From Bradyrhizobium sp. 141 (GTDB lineage Bacteria; Pseudomonadota; Alphaproteobacteria; Rhizobiales; Xanthobacteraceae): DNA of 61,051 nt. The notes beneath the pieces were generated by a model. The model made no database searches and was not told the origin of the DNA. It worked only from the letters and a program-made list of their open reading frames with translations. The number at the start of each line of letters is the position of its first letter. Position 1 is the first letter of the stretch. A program made the translations under genes and the position numbers. The DNA lies in NCBI RefSeq assembly GCF_023074055.1, contig NZ_JADPKR010000029.1:1-61051 (forward strand), written 5' to 3'. Shown one piece after another: positions 1 through 9,196 of this stretch.

Positions 1-335
1 TGCTGTCCAATCCCATCCCAAACCTCCGTCCAGAGCCGGAGGCTTCTTCGCACGTTCATTCGAATTCTGAAGCAAGGGTATCGGCTTCGCGCTTACGATG
101 TATAGCGACGTCGCCCCCTGTTTCTGGCAGGTCGGTTTGCTCGACAAGATGAAGGTCAGGCGCAGTGTGCGAACTGATTCGAAGTAGCAACTGCCACTCG
201 GATCTCTCACCCCGTACAGCCAACGCTCGGATCACAGTCCGGTTTGAGGCGCTGCTGCGCTGGAACGATCCACTGCTTGTCCAAACCGTGCTCTCGAAGC
301 ACATGCGAAACTGCTCTTTAAAAGGAAGAGGCTTG
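1..335. other. Left-edge non-coding stretch
   Basis: No convincing gene. Short open frames on both strands have no recognisable motif. The upstream extension of the following transporter frame (from 165) is rejected because it does not look like membrane protein and a good ribosome site precedes 336. No nod box or -24/-12 promoter was recognised. Confidence 0.5.
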
Positions 336-1553
336 ATGGCAAGTCGCTACATGCCACACATCGGGATGGTTGCGTTGGCCAGTCAGCAGTATCTGGCGAT
401 CGCGTTGATCTATTCGGCCATTCCGGTGATCCTTCGGGGCAACGGCGCCAGCCTGGAACTGGTCGGCTTGTATGGCACGGTCTTCTTTGCCTTCACCGTT
501 AACTTTCTTTGGGCCCCCGTCGTGGATCGATGGAGCCTCAATCGTCTCGGGCTGAGGCGGTCATGGATCCTGTTGACCCAAATCGCCACCACCACTGCGC
601 TGGCAGTGATGGCATTTTTGAACCCAAAGACCGATTTCGTGCCGGTTTTTCTTGTTTCTCTCGCCCTTGCGACCGTCGCCGCCACACAGCGGATCGCAAC
701 ATTGGGCTACATAGCGGAAGCCCTCGGTTCCGGCGAGCGTCCGCTCGGCGCTGCGCTGCTGGGCTGGGGACGGGTCGTCGGCCACGTGATCGGTGGCGCG
801 GTCTGCCTCCAGCTGATCGAGATTGTCGGTTGGCGTCCGGCTTTGCTGGGCTTAGCGCTGCTGCTAGCCGTTTTCGCTGGATGGGTGTTCGCGATTCCTG
901 AACCGCTCCATTGCATGAACCGATGGCGCTCACCGCAGCGCCTGTCTATCTTCCCGATCCTTCTCAACAACGGCATGTGGACAACGGCCGCATTGATAGC
1001 GCCCGGCGTTATCGGGATCGCGCTGGCGTTCGCAATGGTGCAGTTGCGGCTCGTCGATCTCGGCTTTGCCGCGGCAGATATCGGATGGATCGGAGCGCTC
1101 TCGAACGTCGTGACGTATACTATCATCGCGCCAGTGACCAGCGCGATCCTGACCCGAATGGCGCCGAACCGGGGCGTGATCTGGGGCTGTGCAGTCCTGG
1201 CCATCGGTTTTGGAGCGCTTGCGATTATCGATCGCTATGTCGGCGTTCGCGTGAGCGCCGTCGCGAGCGTTGGGATCGTGTTCGCGGCCCTCGCAGTCCA
1301 GCATGTTACATTCACAAACTGGTTTCTCGCGCTCGCCCGGCCAGGCAAGGCGGGGACAGATGTCACGTTCCTGACTTCGGTGATGTCGGCGTTCGCATTG
1401 ATAGGCTTCGCGGCGAGCGGGTTTATCGCGGCGAGATTTGGCTACAAGGTCACGCTGATATTGCCGGGTCTCGGCTATGCTCTCTCAGCCTTGATCGCTG
1501 CGGCATTCATCCGCACCGCCAATCTGACACCGCAGCGCGTGGCGAGAGACTGA
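336..1553 (+). CDS. MFS transporter, AmpG/RhtX-like
   Basis: A 405-residue inner-membrane transporter of the major facilitator superfamily. The protein is almost wholly hydrophobic with about 12 predicted helices. The early segment FLWAPVVDRW is typical of the AmpG/RhtX-FptX branch, which imports muropeptides or siderophores such as rhizobactin and pyochelin. The ATG at 336 is chosen because GGAAGAGG lies just upstream and the hydrophobic region begins right after it; the frame stays open from 165 but that part looks non-coding. The gene stands alone, with no siderophore biosynthesis or receptor gene in view. A homologue of the RhtX-like transporters on rhizobial symbiotic plasmids is possible, but the substrate is not shown by the sequence. 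Confidence 0.75.
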   Translation: MASRYMPHIGMVALASQQYLAIALIYSAIPVILRGNGASLELVGLYGTVFFAFTVNFLWAPVVDRWSLNRLGLRRSWILLTQIATTTALAVMAFLNPKTDFVPVFLVSLALATVAATQRIATLGYIAEALGSGERPLGAALLGWGRVVGHVIGGAVCLQLIEIVGWRPALLGLALLLAVFAGWVFAIPEPLHCMNRWRSPQRLSIFPILLNNGMWTTAALIAPGVIGIALAFAMVQLRLVDLGFAAADIGWIGALSNVVTYTIIAPVTSAILTRMAPNRGVIWGCAVLAIGFGALAIIDRYVGVRVSAVASVGIVFAALAVQHVTFTNWFLALARPGKAGTDVTFLTSVMSAFALIGFAASGFIAARFGYKVTLILPGLGYALSALIAAAFIRTANLTPQRVARD

Positions 1554-2648
1554 TGATCGGACTCACGCACTAGCCAGTCTTCCTGAGTCAGAGCGTCGCG
1601 GTCGACAGCAATCATACATTTGAGGAAACTAGAGGCGGCCCGGCGATTGAGCACCTGGATTGCCCTCGAGATCATCCAACCTGCGCGGATTCGGATCGCT
1701 GGCGCTCTGATAGCCTTCCAGATTGCCTTGCAGAAACAAGAACTCGGTCTGTTTGATCGGTGATTGGCTCATGGCCAGCATTAGATCCACATCCGAGTCG
1801 TTTTGTCTTGATCGTCGCATTCATTTCGACCGCAATACTGCTCATGATCCGTTCGGGCGTCCAGATGGCCCGTTAGGAACCGTACAGGCATGCATAGTCG
1901 AGGGACAGCGGCAGCTTTTTAACCCGTTGCGGCGCGCTTTTTGACCATAGAGATGCACGCGCGTCGTTGATTGCGGAAGGTGTGCGCATAGCCTTGCAGT
2001 TCGAACGCCGTCCGCCCACCATGACAAGCGGCGAATAGTGGACGATTGTCTGGAGGGATACCTGTTGCCAGCTTAGGGCGCCGCGCGGCCGCCGGAAGAC
2101 ACTACGCTTGGGCTGTTCGTGCCAGCCTGATTTTACTTAGAAACTTCGAAGCTGGGCAGAGTAGCCGTGGCGCATCAGCCACGTCGAATCCACCAGCCCC
2201 CCTCCAGAAGGAGCTTGTCGACCGGGTTTAGAAGCTGGTCTTTTGATCGATCCATACCTGATAAGATAGCATGTATTCGAACCAGTAGCAGTTTTAAACT
2301 CACGACAAAAAATCAACTGAAGCAAACCGATCAGCTCGAATCAAACCACCGATCTTCATTGGCGCCTACAGCTACGATCGGCGACTGAAAACCTCACGTC
2401 CTACGAACACCTGCAAATGCTGGACTCCCTAGCCAGACCGATTCTAACTTAACGCTCCAAAGAATGCCCGGAATTAAGCGCGTAGTTGCCGTATACAACG
2501 TGCGCGCTAGGAGCAAGTGGCTTCGTCAGATGGCAGGTCGAGCTTGCTCAATGCCTTGGCGAACGATTGCCCATAGGATCGATTTTTGTCTTCATAGCAG
2601 TTTTCAGACGCAAACTGGCTTCGATACAATCATCGTCCATCAAGATGC
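1554..2648. other. Gene-poor stretch between MFS and LuxR genes
   Basis: About 1.1 kb without a supportable gene. On the minus strand near 1920-2030 a reading ending RACISMVKKRAATG looks like the C-terminal tail of an unidentified protein, and 1629-1820 (minus) is an open frame of 63 codons without recognisable domain. Both are probably debris. Composition is more AT-rich near 2250-2450. No RNA gene or repeat was seen. Confidence 0.4.
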
Positions 2649-3392
2649 TCACGCAGCATGGACATCAAAAATAAGATTGAGGCGGATCGCCACAATGACG
2701 GCTTGGATCCGGCTGGTCGCGCCCAGCTTTCGCATCGCGTTCTTAAGATGAAAGTTCACCGTATTCTCGCTGATTTGTAATATCCTCCCGATTTCCCATG
2801 ACGATTTGCCCTCTGCCACCCACCGTAGACAATCTAGTTCCCGCTGTGATAGCGCAACTCTCATATTGCAGTTATCTTCCGCCGGACGTGTGATCTCCAC
2901 ACAAGCGGTGTGAAAGTGCCAGGCTAGTGCGTTGAGATGGCCTTTGGAATGTTGAGGATCGGCATCGTCGAACCGAGATGCAAACGATACGACGGATAAT
3001 CGACCCAATGGCCCAAACAATGGTACACTCATGCCGTGCTTGAGACCGGCCTCTCTGGCCTCATCAAGTACGCGCCTTTCGTCGGGCTGTAGTTGATATT
3101 GCTCGGCGAGTTGATCCCACAGAAACGGCCGCGAAAGCGTCGGTGTCCGCCGGACCACCGGATCGATTTTGTGGTACTTTCGCTTAAAATATCGTTCACA
3201 CCATTCGGACGGCCACTTAACGGCCACCGCGGGCGGCGGATACTCCGGTAGGCGAAGTGGCTCCGCGAAATTGAGCGCTCCGTAAGAGACTTCGCTGAAG
3301 CCTTCGTCGCTCGCACAGCTCACAAGAAGCTCGAAAAGCGATCTGAGCGATTGCGTTCGCGTCGCGCATTCGGTGAAGCTGAAAAGATCCAT
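2649..3392 (-). CDS. LuxR-family regulator with autoinducer-binding domain
   Basis: A 247-residue transcription factor. Residues about 15-165 have the layout of the acyl-homoserine-lactone binding domain (WPSEWCERYF, then DPVVRR, then FLWDQL, and a GMSVPLFGPLGR segment). The last 65 residues form the LuxR helix-turn-helix, beginning LSQRELDCLRWVAEGKSSWEIG and continuing through ISENTVNFHLKNAMRKL. The frame is open upstream to 3677 but I place the start at the ATG at 3392, where the family's N-terminus begins. No luxI/traI synthase lies in the window, so it is a solo or its partner is elsewhere. TraR-type regulators control transfer of rhizobial ICEs, and an ICE-like regulatory remnant lies at 44-46 kb. 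A link is possible but unproven. Confidence 0.85.
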   Translation of the reverse strand: MDLFSFTECATRTQSLRSLFELLVSCASDEGFSEVSYGALNFAEPLRLPEYPPPAVAVKWPSEWCERYFKRKYHKIDPVVRRTPTLSRPFLWDQLAEQYQLQPDERRVLDEAREAGLKHGMSVPLFGPLGRLSVVSFASRFDDADPQHSKGHLNALAWHFHTACVEITRPAEDNCNMRVALSQRELDCLRWVAEGKSSWEIGRILQISENTVNFHLKNAMRKLGATSRIQAVIVAIRLNLIFDVHAA

Positions 3393-4188
3393 TTTGGGCG
3401 CCTCAGCGGGCTGGCCCAAAAGGCCGGTATTGCGCCGCTCGATTGAGCTTGTTTTAAGCGGAGGCAAGTTCCAATCCGTCGCCGAGCCGCCCCGTGATCC
3501 CGAGCTCAACGAGTCCGATGTCACCGCAGATGTTCGGCTTGCCGGCGAGCATGAAAAGAAGTGGGCCACGGTCGTGCACGATCTACGGATCTGCATCGTC
3601 AGGCCGCAACTGATCTTCACCGCGCCGGCGCCGACGAGAGCCCGGTCGATGAGCAGCCCAACAGGCTCGTCGCGCAAGTTTGGCTCCTTGCATGATCAAT
3701 GCGTGGCGTCTGAGTGCCCTAGTTGGACGCCTCCGACGCGAACAATTCTTAAGGGTTGAGCGCGACCGGCCCTCGTGGTGCATGACGATGTTCGTCAGGG
3801 GGATACCCCGATATGCCTGCAGTCGGAAATTCTGCTTGGTGCAGAGGGCGCGTTGCATACGCATCTCCGGAAGGGAGAGAACCTGGGGATGAGAACAGCA
3901 AGTGTCGTACCAGTTGCACCGCTCCCGAAAATCGGGTTTAACGACAATGACTTGAGAGAATTGGGATAGATGCCGCGGGCGCGTGCGTTGAAGAATTCGC
4001 GACATCAGGAGGAAAGCCGACAGCGCCATTTGGCTTAATTGTTCGTGAGGATTGCCTGATTGGCTTTTTCTATTGACGTGTGATCGGTGCCCCCTTGTGC
4101 AAGGCTCCGCTGAATCGCTCATTATTGCGTGTCGCTTGCCAAGAACCTGAAAACAAACGGAAAAGTTCAAGGACAGCGCATGCAGGCA
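3393..4188. other. Gap between LuxR gene and IS66
   Basis: About 0.8 kb upstream of the LuxR gene. Long frames occur on both strands (for example 3583-4170 minus) but they are arginine- and serine-rich without domain signals and look spurious. It presumably contains the regulator's promoter, though I could not pick out a tra-box-like dyad. Confidence 0.4.
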
Positions 4189-4196
4189 ATCTGACT

Positions 4197-4220
4197 GTAA
4201 GCGTAGCGCTGCGGCCCTTT
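4197..4220 (+). repeat. IS66 left inverted repeat
   Basis: Begins GTAAGCGTAGCGCTG and ends GGCCCTTT. It pairs with the reverse complement of 7288-7311 at 22 of 24 positions. Confidence 0.9.
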
Positions 4221-4284
4221 AGATTGTCTGTGCGCGATCTTGGGAGCACCGTTAGAAGAGTCATCTTCTGCAAGGGTGCTCACA

Positions 4285-4707
4285 ATGGACGACCATTCGG
4301 ACGACATAAGACGACCATTGACACAGCGTATCGAAGTGTACGCCGGCGCAGGCCGTAAGCAGTGGCCGGATGATTTGAAGGCCCGGATTGTCGCGGAAAG
4401 CCTTGAGCCGGGCGCGGTTGTAACAGATATCGCACGCCGGCATGGCTGCCGGCCACAGCAGGTGCATGACTGGCGGCGCCGGGCGCGTTTAGGTCAACTG
4501 GTGCTGCCAGCTGCGGCGGGTGCACTGTCGTTCGTGCCGTTGGTGTCGGAATCGTCGCCATCGGCGGCTGCCGCGCCCTCCGGATCGCCGGAAGCTGCCG
4601 CTGTTACGGTTGAGTTCCTCGGGGCCCGGGTTGAGGTGCGCGGAACGCCTGGACTTGCCGTGCTGAGTGATGTGTTTGTTGCGTTGCGCCGGACACGTTC
4701 ATGCTGA
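4285..4707 (+). CDS. tnpA: IS66 transposase subunit TnpA
   Basis: A 140-residue protein. Residues about 25-70 form the helix-turn-helix of IS66 OrfA (KARIVAESLEPGAVVTDIARRHG, then QQVHDWRRRAR). The C-terminal half is an alanine/proline-rich linker followed by VEFLGARVEVRGTPG. The ATG at 4285 is preferred over the in-frame 4240 start because conserved sequence starts there. The stop overlaps the start of tnpB, which suggests translational coupling. It is thought to bind the element ends. Confidence 0.88.
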   Translation: MDDHSDDIRRPLTQRIEVYAGAGRKQWPDDLKARIVAESLEPGAVVTDIARRHGCRPQQVHDWRRRARLGQLVLPAAAGALSFVPLVSESSPSAAAAPSGSPEAAAVTVEFLGARVEVRGTPGLAVLSDVFVALRRTRSC

Positions 4708-5054
4708 CGGCTCCCGCTGGCCTCATGATTTACGTTGCGACCCGACCTGTAGACTTCAGGAAGGGCGCGGATGGCCTGGCGCTGTTGGCGAAGGAGACGC
4801 TGGGCCACGATCCGATGAAGGGCGTGGCGGTGGTCTTCCGTGCGAAGCGCGCTGATCGGGTGAAGATTGTCGTCTGGGATGGTAGTGGCCTTGTGCTGTA
4901 CTGGAAGCGGCTTGAGGGCGGCGCCTTCAAGTGGCCGCCGGTCGTTGACGGCGTCATGCGAATGAACGCCGCGCAGTTGTCGGCGCTTCTGGCCGGCATG
5001 GATTGGACACGCATGCATGCGCCTCGAATCCCGCAGCCGAAAGCACTTGCGTAG
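4701..5054 (+). CDS. tnpB: IS66 accessory protein TnpB
   Basis: A 117-residue IS66 OrfB protein, full length for the family. Family motifs include IYVATRPVDFRKGADGLALL near residues 10-30 and KIVVWDGSGLVLYWKRLEGG near residues 50-70. It is required with TnpA and TnpC for IS66 transposition, although its biochemical role is unclear. The ATG at 4701 overlaps the tnpA stop codon. Confidence 0.93.
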   Translation: MLTAPAGLMIYVATRPVDFRKGADGLALLAKETLGHDPMKGVAVVFRAKRADRVKIVVWDGSGLVLYWKRLEGGAFKWPPVVDGVMRMNAAQLSALLAGMDWTRMHAPRIPQPKALA

Positions 5055-5105
5055 GAAATAAAATCTTCGCTGCATCGGGGCGCGAAGCATGGCAGACTCG
5101 GGCCA

Positions 5106-6671
5106 ATGAGTGATTTGCCTGATGAACTGCCGAGCGATCCAGCCGAGTTGCGTGCCTTTGCCGCGGCTCTGCTGGAGCGCTGCGCCAGACTCGAGCGGTT
5201 GCTCAAGCTTGCAAAAGACGCGCAGTTCGGTCGATCGTCGGAAAAACTTGACGCTGATCAGCTCCAGCTTGTTCTGGAGGATATCGATCAGGCTGTCGCG
5301 GCTCTCGAAGCAGCCGAGGACCGCGCCAATCCCAAAACACGCGAGAAGAGAGCTGCCGAGCGCAGGGCCAATCGTGGCAAGCTGCCGGAGCATTTGCCAC
5401 GCATCGTCGAAACGCTGATGCCGGCTGCAACCTGCTGCCCGTCCTGCAAAGGCGATCTCGTTGAGATTGGCCGCGATGAGAGCCAGAGGCTGGACGTCGT
5501 ACCGGCGCAGTATCGCGTCATCGTCACCCGCCGGCCCAAACTGGCCTGCCGCGCCTGCCAGGGCGTCGTTCTCCAGCACGCTGCTCCCGAGCGACTGATC
5601 AGGGGTGGATTGCCGACCGAGCGGCTCGTCGCGCATGTGATCGACGCCAAGTATCATTGGCATTTGCCTCTCTACCGCCAGGCGCAGATGCTGGCGACTC
5701 ACGGAATTGCCATCGATCGTTCCACGCTCGCCTTCTGGGTCGGCTACGCCGCCCAGGAATTGAAGCCCTTGTGGCATCGTCTGCGAGAGCTTCTGCTCGC
5801 CTCCTCGAAGCTCTGTGTCGATGAGACCCCGGCGCCGGTGTTGGATCCGGGGCGCGGCAGAACCAAAACCGGCTACTTCTGGGCGCTCTCGCGCGATGAC
5901 CGGCCTTGGGCCGGGCCTGATCCGCCTGGGGTGGTCTATGCCTATGCGCCGGGCCGTGGGGCCGTCCATGGCTTGAGGCTGCTCGAAGGCTATCGCGGCA
6001 TCATCCATTGCGATGGCTATGAGGCTTACAAGACCATGACCCGAGAGACGCGTGCGGACGCGCTGTCCGGCACGCTCGCCTTCTGCTGGTCGCATCTACG
6101 GCGCCAGTTTGTGAAGATCGAGCGCGAGGCTGCGCCGGCGCCGGCTCCGGTTGCACGCGAGGCCCTCGAGCGCATCGCCCAGCTCTACGCGGTCGAGAAA
6201 GCCCTCCGCGGCCGATCTGATGCCGAGCGTCGCGCGGGCCGACAAGCGCATGCCCGGCCTCTGGCTGCAGCTTTGAAGCAGTGGTTTGAGGCTATGCTTG
6301 ATCACCTTGCGCAGAAGAGCGACACGGCGAAGGCTTTGCGTTATGCACTGCGTCATTGGGACGGCATGACGCTCTACCTTGATGATGGGCGCATCGAGAT
6401 GGATACGAATGCGGTCGAGCGTGCGATGCGGCCGATCAAGCTCAACGCCAAGAACTCCCTTTTTGCCGGTTGCGACGAGGGCGCCGAGAGTTGGGCAGTA
6501 CTAGCTTCGTTGATCGAGACCTGTAAGCTCAACAGCGTCAGCGCCGAGCACTGGCTCTCCGACGTCCTCGCGAAGCTCGTCAATGGCTGGCCTGCGGCGC
6601 GACTGGACGAACTGCTTCCGTGGTCGTCGACCTACACGATGCATGCACACGATCCGAGGCTGGCGGCATGA
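5106..6671 (+). CDS. tnpC: IS66 DDE transposase TnpC
   Basis: A 521-residue catalytic transposase of usual length. An N-terminal leucine-zipper-like region (residues 10-75) is followed by a zinc-finger-like segment with CCPSCKGDL and CRACQG (residues about 110-155). The DDE core follows: CVDETPAPVLDPGRGRTKTGYFWA, then GIIHCDGYEAY, and the C-terminal E in DTNAVERAMRPIKLNAKNSLFAG. It is complete and unbroken. The TGA overlaps the ATG of the next gene (ATGA), so the passenger is probably co-translated. Confidence 0.95.
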   Translation: MSDLPDELPSDPAELRAFAAALLERCARLERLLKLAKDAQFGRSSEKLDADQLQLVLEDIDQAVAALEAAEDRANPKTREKRAAERRANRGKLPEHLPRIVETLMPAATCCPSCKGDLVEIGRDESQRLDVVPAQYRVIVTRRPKLACRACQGVVLQHAAPERLIRGGLPTERLVAHVIDAKYHWHLPLYRQAQMLATHGIAIDRSTLAFWVGYAAQELKPLWHRLRELLLASSKLCVDETPAPVLDPGRGRTKTGYFWALSRDDRPWAGPDPPGVVYAYAPGRGAVHGLRLLEGYRGIIHCDGYEAYKTMTRETRADALSGTLAFCWSHLRRQFVKIEREAAPAPAPVAREALERIAQLYAVEKALRGRSDAERRAGRQAHARPLAAALKQWFEAMLDHLAQKSDTAKALRYALRHWDGMTLYLDDGRIEMDTNAVERAMRPIKLNAKNSLFAGCDEGAESWAVLASLIETCKLNSVSAEHWLSDVLAKLVNGWPAARLDELLPWSSTYTMHAHDPRLAA

Positions 6672-7270
6672 GCCTCAACACGACCGCCGTGCGGATCAAG
6701 GTGACCCTCAAGGACGTGAAGCCGGAGGTGATGCGGTGCCTTGTTGTACCCGTCACCCTGCGCCTTGATCGGCTGCATCTGACGCTTCAGGCGGCATTTG
6801 GCTGGACCAACAGCCACCTCTTCGAGTTCCTGGCTGGCGAAGGGCGTTGGGGCATCCCTGATCCCGACGGTGATTTTGGCCCCCAACCGATCGATGCTCG
6901 CAAGGCGCGGCTCTCCGATATCGTTCAAGAGACAGGCGCCAAGACGATCCATTATCTCTATGACTTCGGCGACAGCTGGGACCATGTGATCAAACTCGAA
7001 AAATGGTTCGACAACACGACGATAGAGGGACTTCCCCTCCTGCTCGAGGCCGCCGGTCGTTGTCCTCCAGAGGACGTCGGCGGTGCGCCCGGCTATGCCG
7101 AATACCTCGATGCCATCAGCGACCCCGCACATCCAGAACACGAACGTATACGCCTCTGGGGGCCCGAACAGTTCGATCCCGACGTCGTTGACCGGAAGGC
7201 GCTCGAGGCCGCCGTCAACGCATTGTCCGGAATTTGGGAGCCAAGACGGCACAAGCTGCGATCAAAATAG
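6668..7270 (+). CDS. pRiA4b ORF-3 family protein, IS66 passenger
   Basis: A 200-residue protein of the plasmid pRiA4b ORF-3 family. Motifs include RIKVTLKDVKPEVMR near the N-terminus, LHLTLQAAFGWTNSHLFEF, and YLYDFGDSWDHVIKLEK in the middle, then GRCPPEDVGGAPGYAEYL. The family is frequent inside IS66 elements and elsewhere on plasmids; its function is not established. The ATG at 6668 overlaps the tnpC stop, which is why the longer frame from 6620 is not used. It lies wholly inside the inverted repeats and moves with the element. Confidence 0.9.
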   Translation: MSLNTTAVRIKVTLKDVKPEVMRCLVVPVTLRLDRLHLTLQAAFGWTNSHLFEFLAGEGRWGIPDPDGDFGPQPIDARKARLSDIVQETGAKTIHYLYDFGDSWDHVIKLEKWFDNTTIEGLPLLLEAAGRCPPEDVGGAPGYAEYLDAISDPAHPEHERIRLWGPEQFDPDVVDRKALEAAVNALSGIWEPRRHKLRSK

Positions 7271-7287
7271 GCGTCAAGCGCCAATCA

Positions 7288-7311
7288 AAAGGGCCACAGA
7301 GCTACGCTTAC
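7288..7311 (-). repeat. IS66 right inverted repeat
   Basis: Reverse complement begins GTAAGCGTAGCTCTG and ends GGCCCTTT, matching the left end at 22 of 24 positions. It is followed directly by the target duplication ATCTGACT. Confidence 0.9.
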
Positions 7312-7423
7312 ATCTGACTCCTGTGTGAGCCGAATCCGCTCTGACCGACCAACACATGCAATTCTGAGGCACCGACAGGAGATGAGGCGCAGACGCTCGT
7401 CTGTCCACTTGCGCGCCGACGCT

Positions 7424-8146
7424 TCAATCCCTCACTGCGGCTGTTAGCGGCTTAGCGACGTTTCTCAGGACAGCGGCGCGGCAGTTGACAAACATCTGCT
7501 TCGTGTAATTCCCGCCGAAGTAATCCAGTACGAAGGTGCCGGTATAGTCCGGATCATCGCCCACGCTGCGGATTAGGCTGTCGAGAATCTCGCCGATTTC
7601 GGGAATGCGCTCGCAGTAACGGGCACGAAGAACATTAACAGCGTTCATCGAGTGAACTGCCTCGTCGGCAACCACCTCTCTCAGGCAACGAAGGAAGCTG
7701 CTGCCAAGTCCGGCATAGAACTCTCTATCCGCAGCATAGGCGCGGCAAGTACACATCTCATCAAATGCGATCATAACGATCAGGGAGAATTCGTCCTTCA
7801 AGTATTCATCGATTGCAGAAAAACTATGCGATCGAGCTTCCAATCTGTCTCGAAGATCTTTTTCGGATTCACCAGCGACAAGCTCCATGATCCGGATGAA
7901 ACTATCGGCGTGACGCTCTTCATCCGCGGCCCAGGCACTAAAGAACGCCTCAGCTTCGTTGGTCGCGATCAGATTTCGGTTGAACAATTCTTGTTTTAAG
8001 TGCCTCGCGTCGTATTCAGTGTACAACTCTGGCCACAACTTGTCCCGACGTGCGCGCACAGTCGATGGTCCGGCCGTGAACATCGCCGGCGTCAACTCAT
8101 CGAAAACGTCTTTTGGATTCCAGTTCCGTTGAATCGGCGCAATCAT
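7424..8146 (-). CDS. Ferritin-like diiron protein, possible oxygenase
   Basis: A 240-residue, mostly helical protein with two carboxylate/histidine motifs expected for a ferritin-like diiron site: ADEERHADSF near residue 75 and VADEAVHSMN near residue 170, with further acidic residues in IAFDEMCTCRAY between them. Spacing recalls acyl-ACP desaturases and the AurF/CmlI N-oxygenases, but I cannot assign a subfamily. The ATG at 8146 is chosen because AGAAGGAC precedes it and the upstream frame (to 8266) looks random. The substrate is unknown. It stands alone just right of the IS66 insertion, so any operon partner on its downstream side may have been separated. Confidence is good for the fold and low for the reaction. 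Confidence 0.65.
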   Translation of the reverse strand: MIAPIQRNWNPKDVFDELTPAMFTAGPSTVRARRDKLWPELYTEYDARHLKQELFNRNLIATNEAEAFFSAWAADEERHADSFIRIMELVAGESEKDLRDRLEARSHSFSAIDEYLKDEFSLIVMIAFDEMCTCRAYAADREFYAGLGSSFLRCLREVVADEAVHSMNAVNVLRARYCERIPEIGEILDSLIRSVGDDPDYTGTFVLDYFGGNYTKQMFVNCRAAVLRNVAKPLTAAVRD

Positions 8147-8953
8147 CCGACTGTCCTTCTCTGCGTGCGGCCTGGCAGACGGACGCTCGCAAAGCATACT
8201 TGCTCCACACCAAGTATGCTGTCGCCCCCTTGTTTTGGTGGGCAATTTCGAGACGCAACTCATCAAACGGTTTGAAACTCGCGATCATCAACAGAAGCTC
8301 ATGGGGGACCGTCAACGTTTTGGAGTTCGCGTGTAGTGTAGGCTGCGGTATCCCATCGCTTTCTTTGCAAACCGCTCCCTTTGATTGCGCGGCAGGCGAA
8401 CTGGGGGTCGCGGCGGCTTGCCGGCGCGCGTCAAAGCAGAGAGCCGACTGAGGGAATTCTGGCCGATTTGGTCGCGGGCCGCAGGAGCTTCGCTCGGATG
8501 TGAAGGAGCATGAGCCAAGCTGAGACCGTCAGCTATGACGGGTAAACCGGACTTGACCTCCCAAAGCCTTCTGACCGCCCCTTTTGACCCAATCCAGGCG
8601 TTCAGCCCTGACGACATCGTTCGCGGCATGGCGCCCCGCGGGGCTGCCAAGGAGATTCTCGAATTCCATTTGGAGCGCGCCTACGCCAGATCTCTACGTA
8701 ACGAATATCGTCGCAAGTGGCGGTGGCGCGCGATGCTCCACATTGAATGATTTCACTTCCCACGGAGTCGCGAGACGTCGGCCCGCTTCTGGAGTAGCAA
8801 GCCGAGTTCGCGTGCCTTCTTTCTTACTGAGGTGACATGGCGATCAAGCTAACGGGCTACGTCGCCGGCGCAGGTTTTTTGACGCGCGAGAGCTATCAAT
8901 CGCTGCGCCTCCTGCTTGGACCATTCGCGTGGCCTTAAAGACTTCATGCGCCC
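8147..8953. other. Gap with no recognised gene
   Basis: About 0.8 kb. Short frames occur, such as 8535-8750 (+, 71 codons, beginning MTGKPDLTSQ) and 8312-8650 (-). Neither has a recognised domain, and 8535-8750 is the only one with somewhat gene-like composition. The promoter of the diiron gene should lie at the left edge. Confidence 0.35.
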
Positions 8954-9196
8954 TCATTCGTCTGAAGCGATAGAAGGTGCAGCGATCTCCCCATCTGAGA
9001 TGGGTGATATAAAGTCTCTGTGCAGGCAAGTTGGTCTTCGGGCGCCATCGAACAGCACGGTGATGCCCGTGGTACGAGGGCTCACGTCAATGACGATGCC
9101 ACTCCGGTTAGCCAGCTCTGGGCATCGAGCGGCTCCGAACTTATTCATCTTAAAGCGGGTACCGACAACAATTCTGTCGACGTTCTGGTAAATCAT
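8954..9196 (-). CDS. Short conserved rhizobial protein, SH3-like
   Basis: An 80-residue protein with the pattern IVVGTRFKMNKFGAARCPEL, then GIVIDVSPRTTGITVLFDG and RPTCLHRDFISPI. This type of small beta-rich protein is common in Bradyrhizobium genomes, usually annotated as hypothetical. The pattern of alternating hydrophobic strands suggests an SH3-like barrel, which is my inference. The ATG at 9196 is chosen; the frame extends to 9253 but the added residues look unrelated. No operon partner is evident. Confidence 0.6.
   Translation of the reverse strand: MIYQNVDRIVVGTRFKMNKFGAARCPELANRSGIVIDVSPRTTGITVLFDGARRPTCLHRDFISPISDGEIAAPSIASDE

Larger units (their letters stand above)
4189..7319. mobile_element. 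Complete IS66-family element with 8-bp target duplication
   Basis: The element spans 4197-7311. Its ends are 24-bp inverted repeats beginning GTAAGCGTAGC with two mismatches. Immediately outside each end is the same octamer ATCTGACT (4189-4196 and 7312-7319), the 8-bp duplication expected of IS66. Inside are tnpA, tnpB and tnpC in the usual order and a fourth gene of the pRiA4b ORF-3 family that is a known passenger of IS66 elements. All four frames are open and the target duplication is perfect, so the insertion looks recent and possibly still active, unlike every other IS in the window. Confidence 0.93.

Noticed and set aside
472..489. TGGCACGG...TTTGC resembling a sigma-54 -24/-12 promoter
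   Set aside because: The GG-GC spacing is wrong by several bases and it lies inside the MFS gene.
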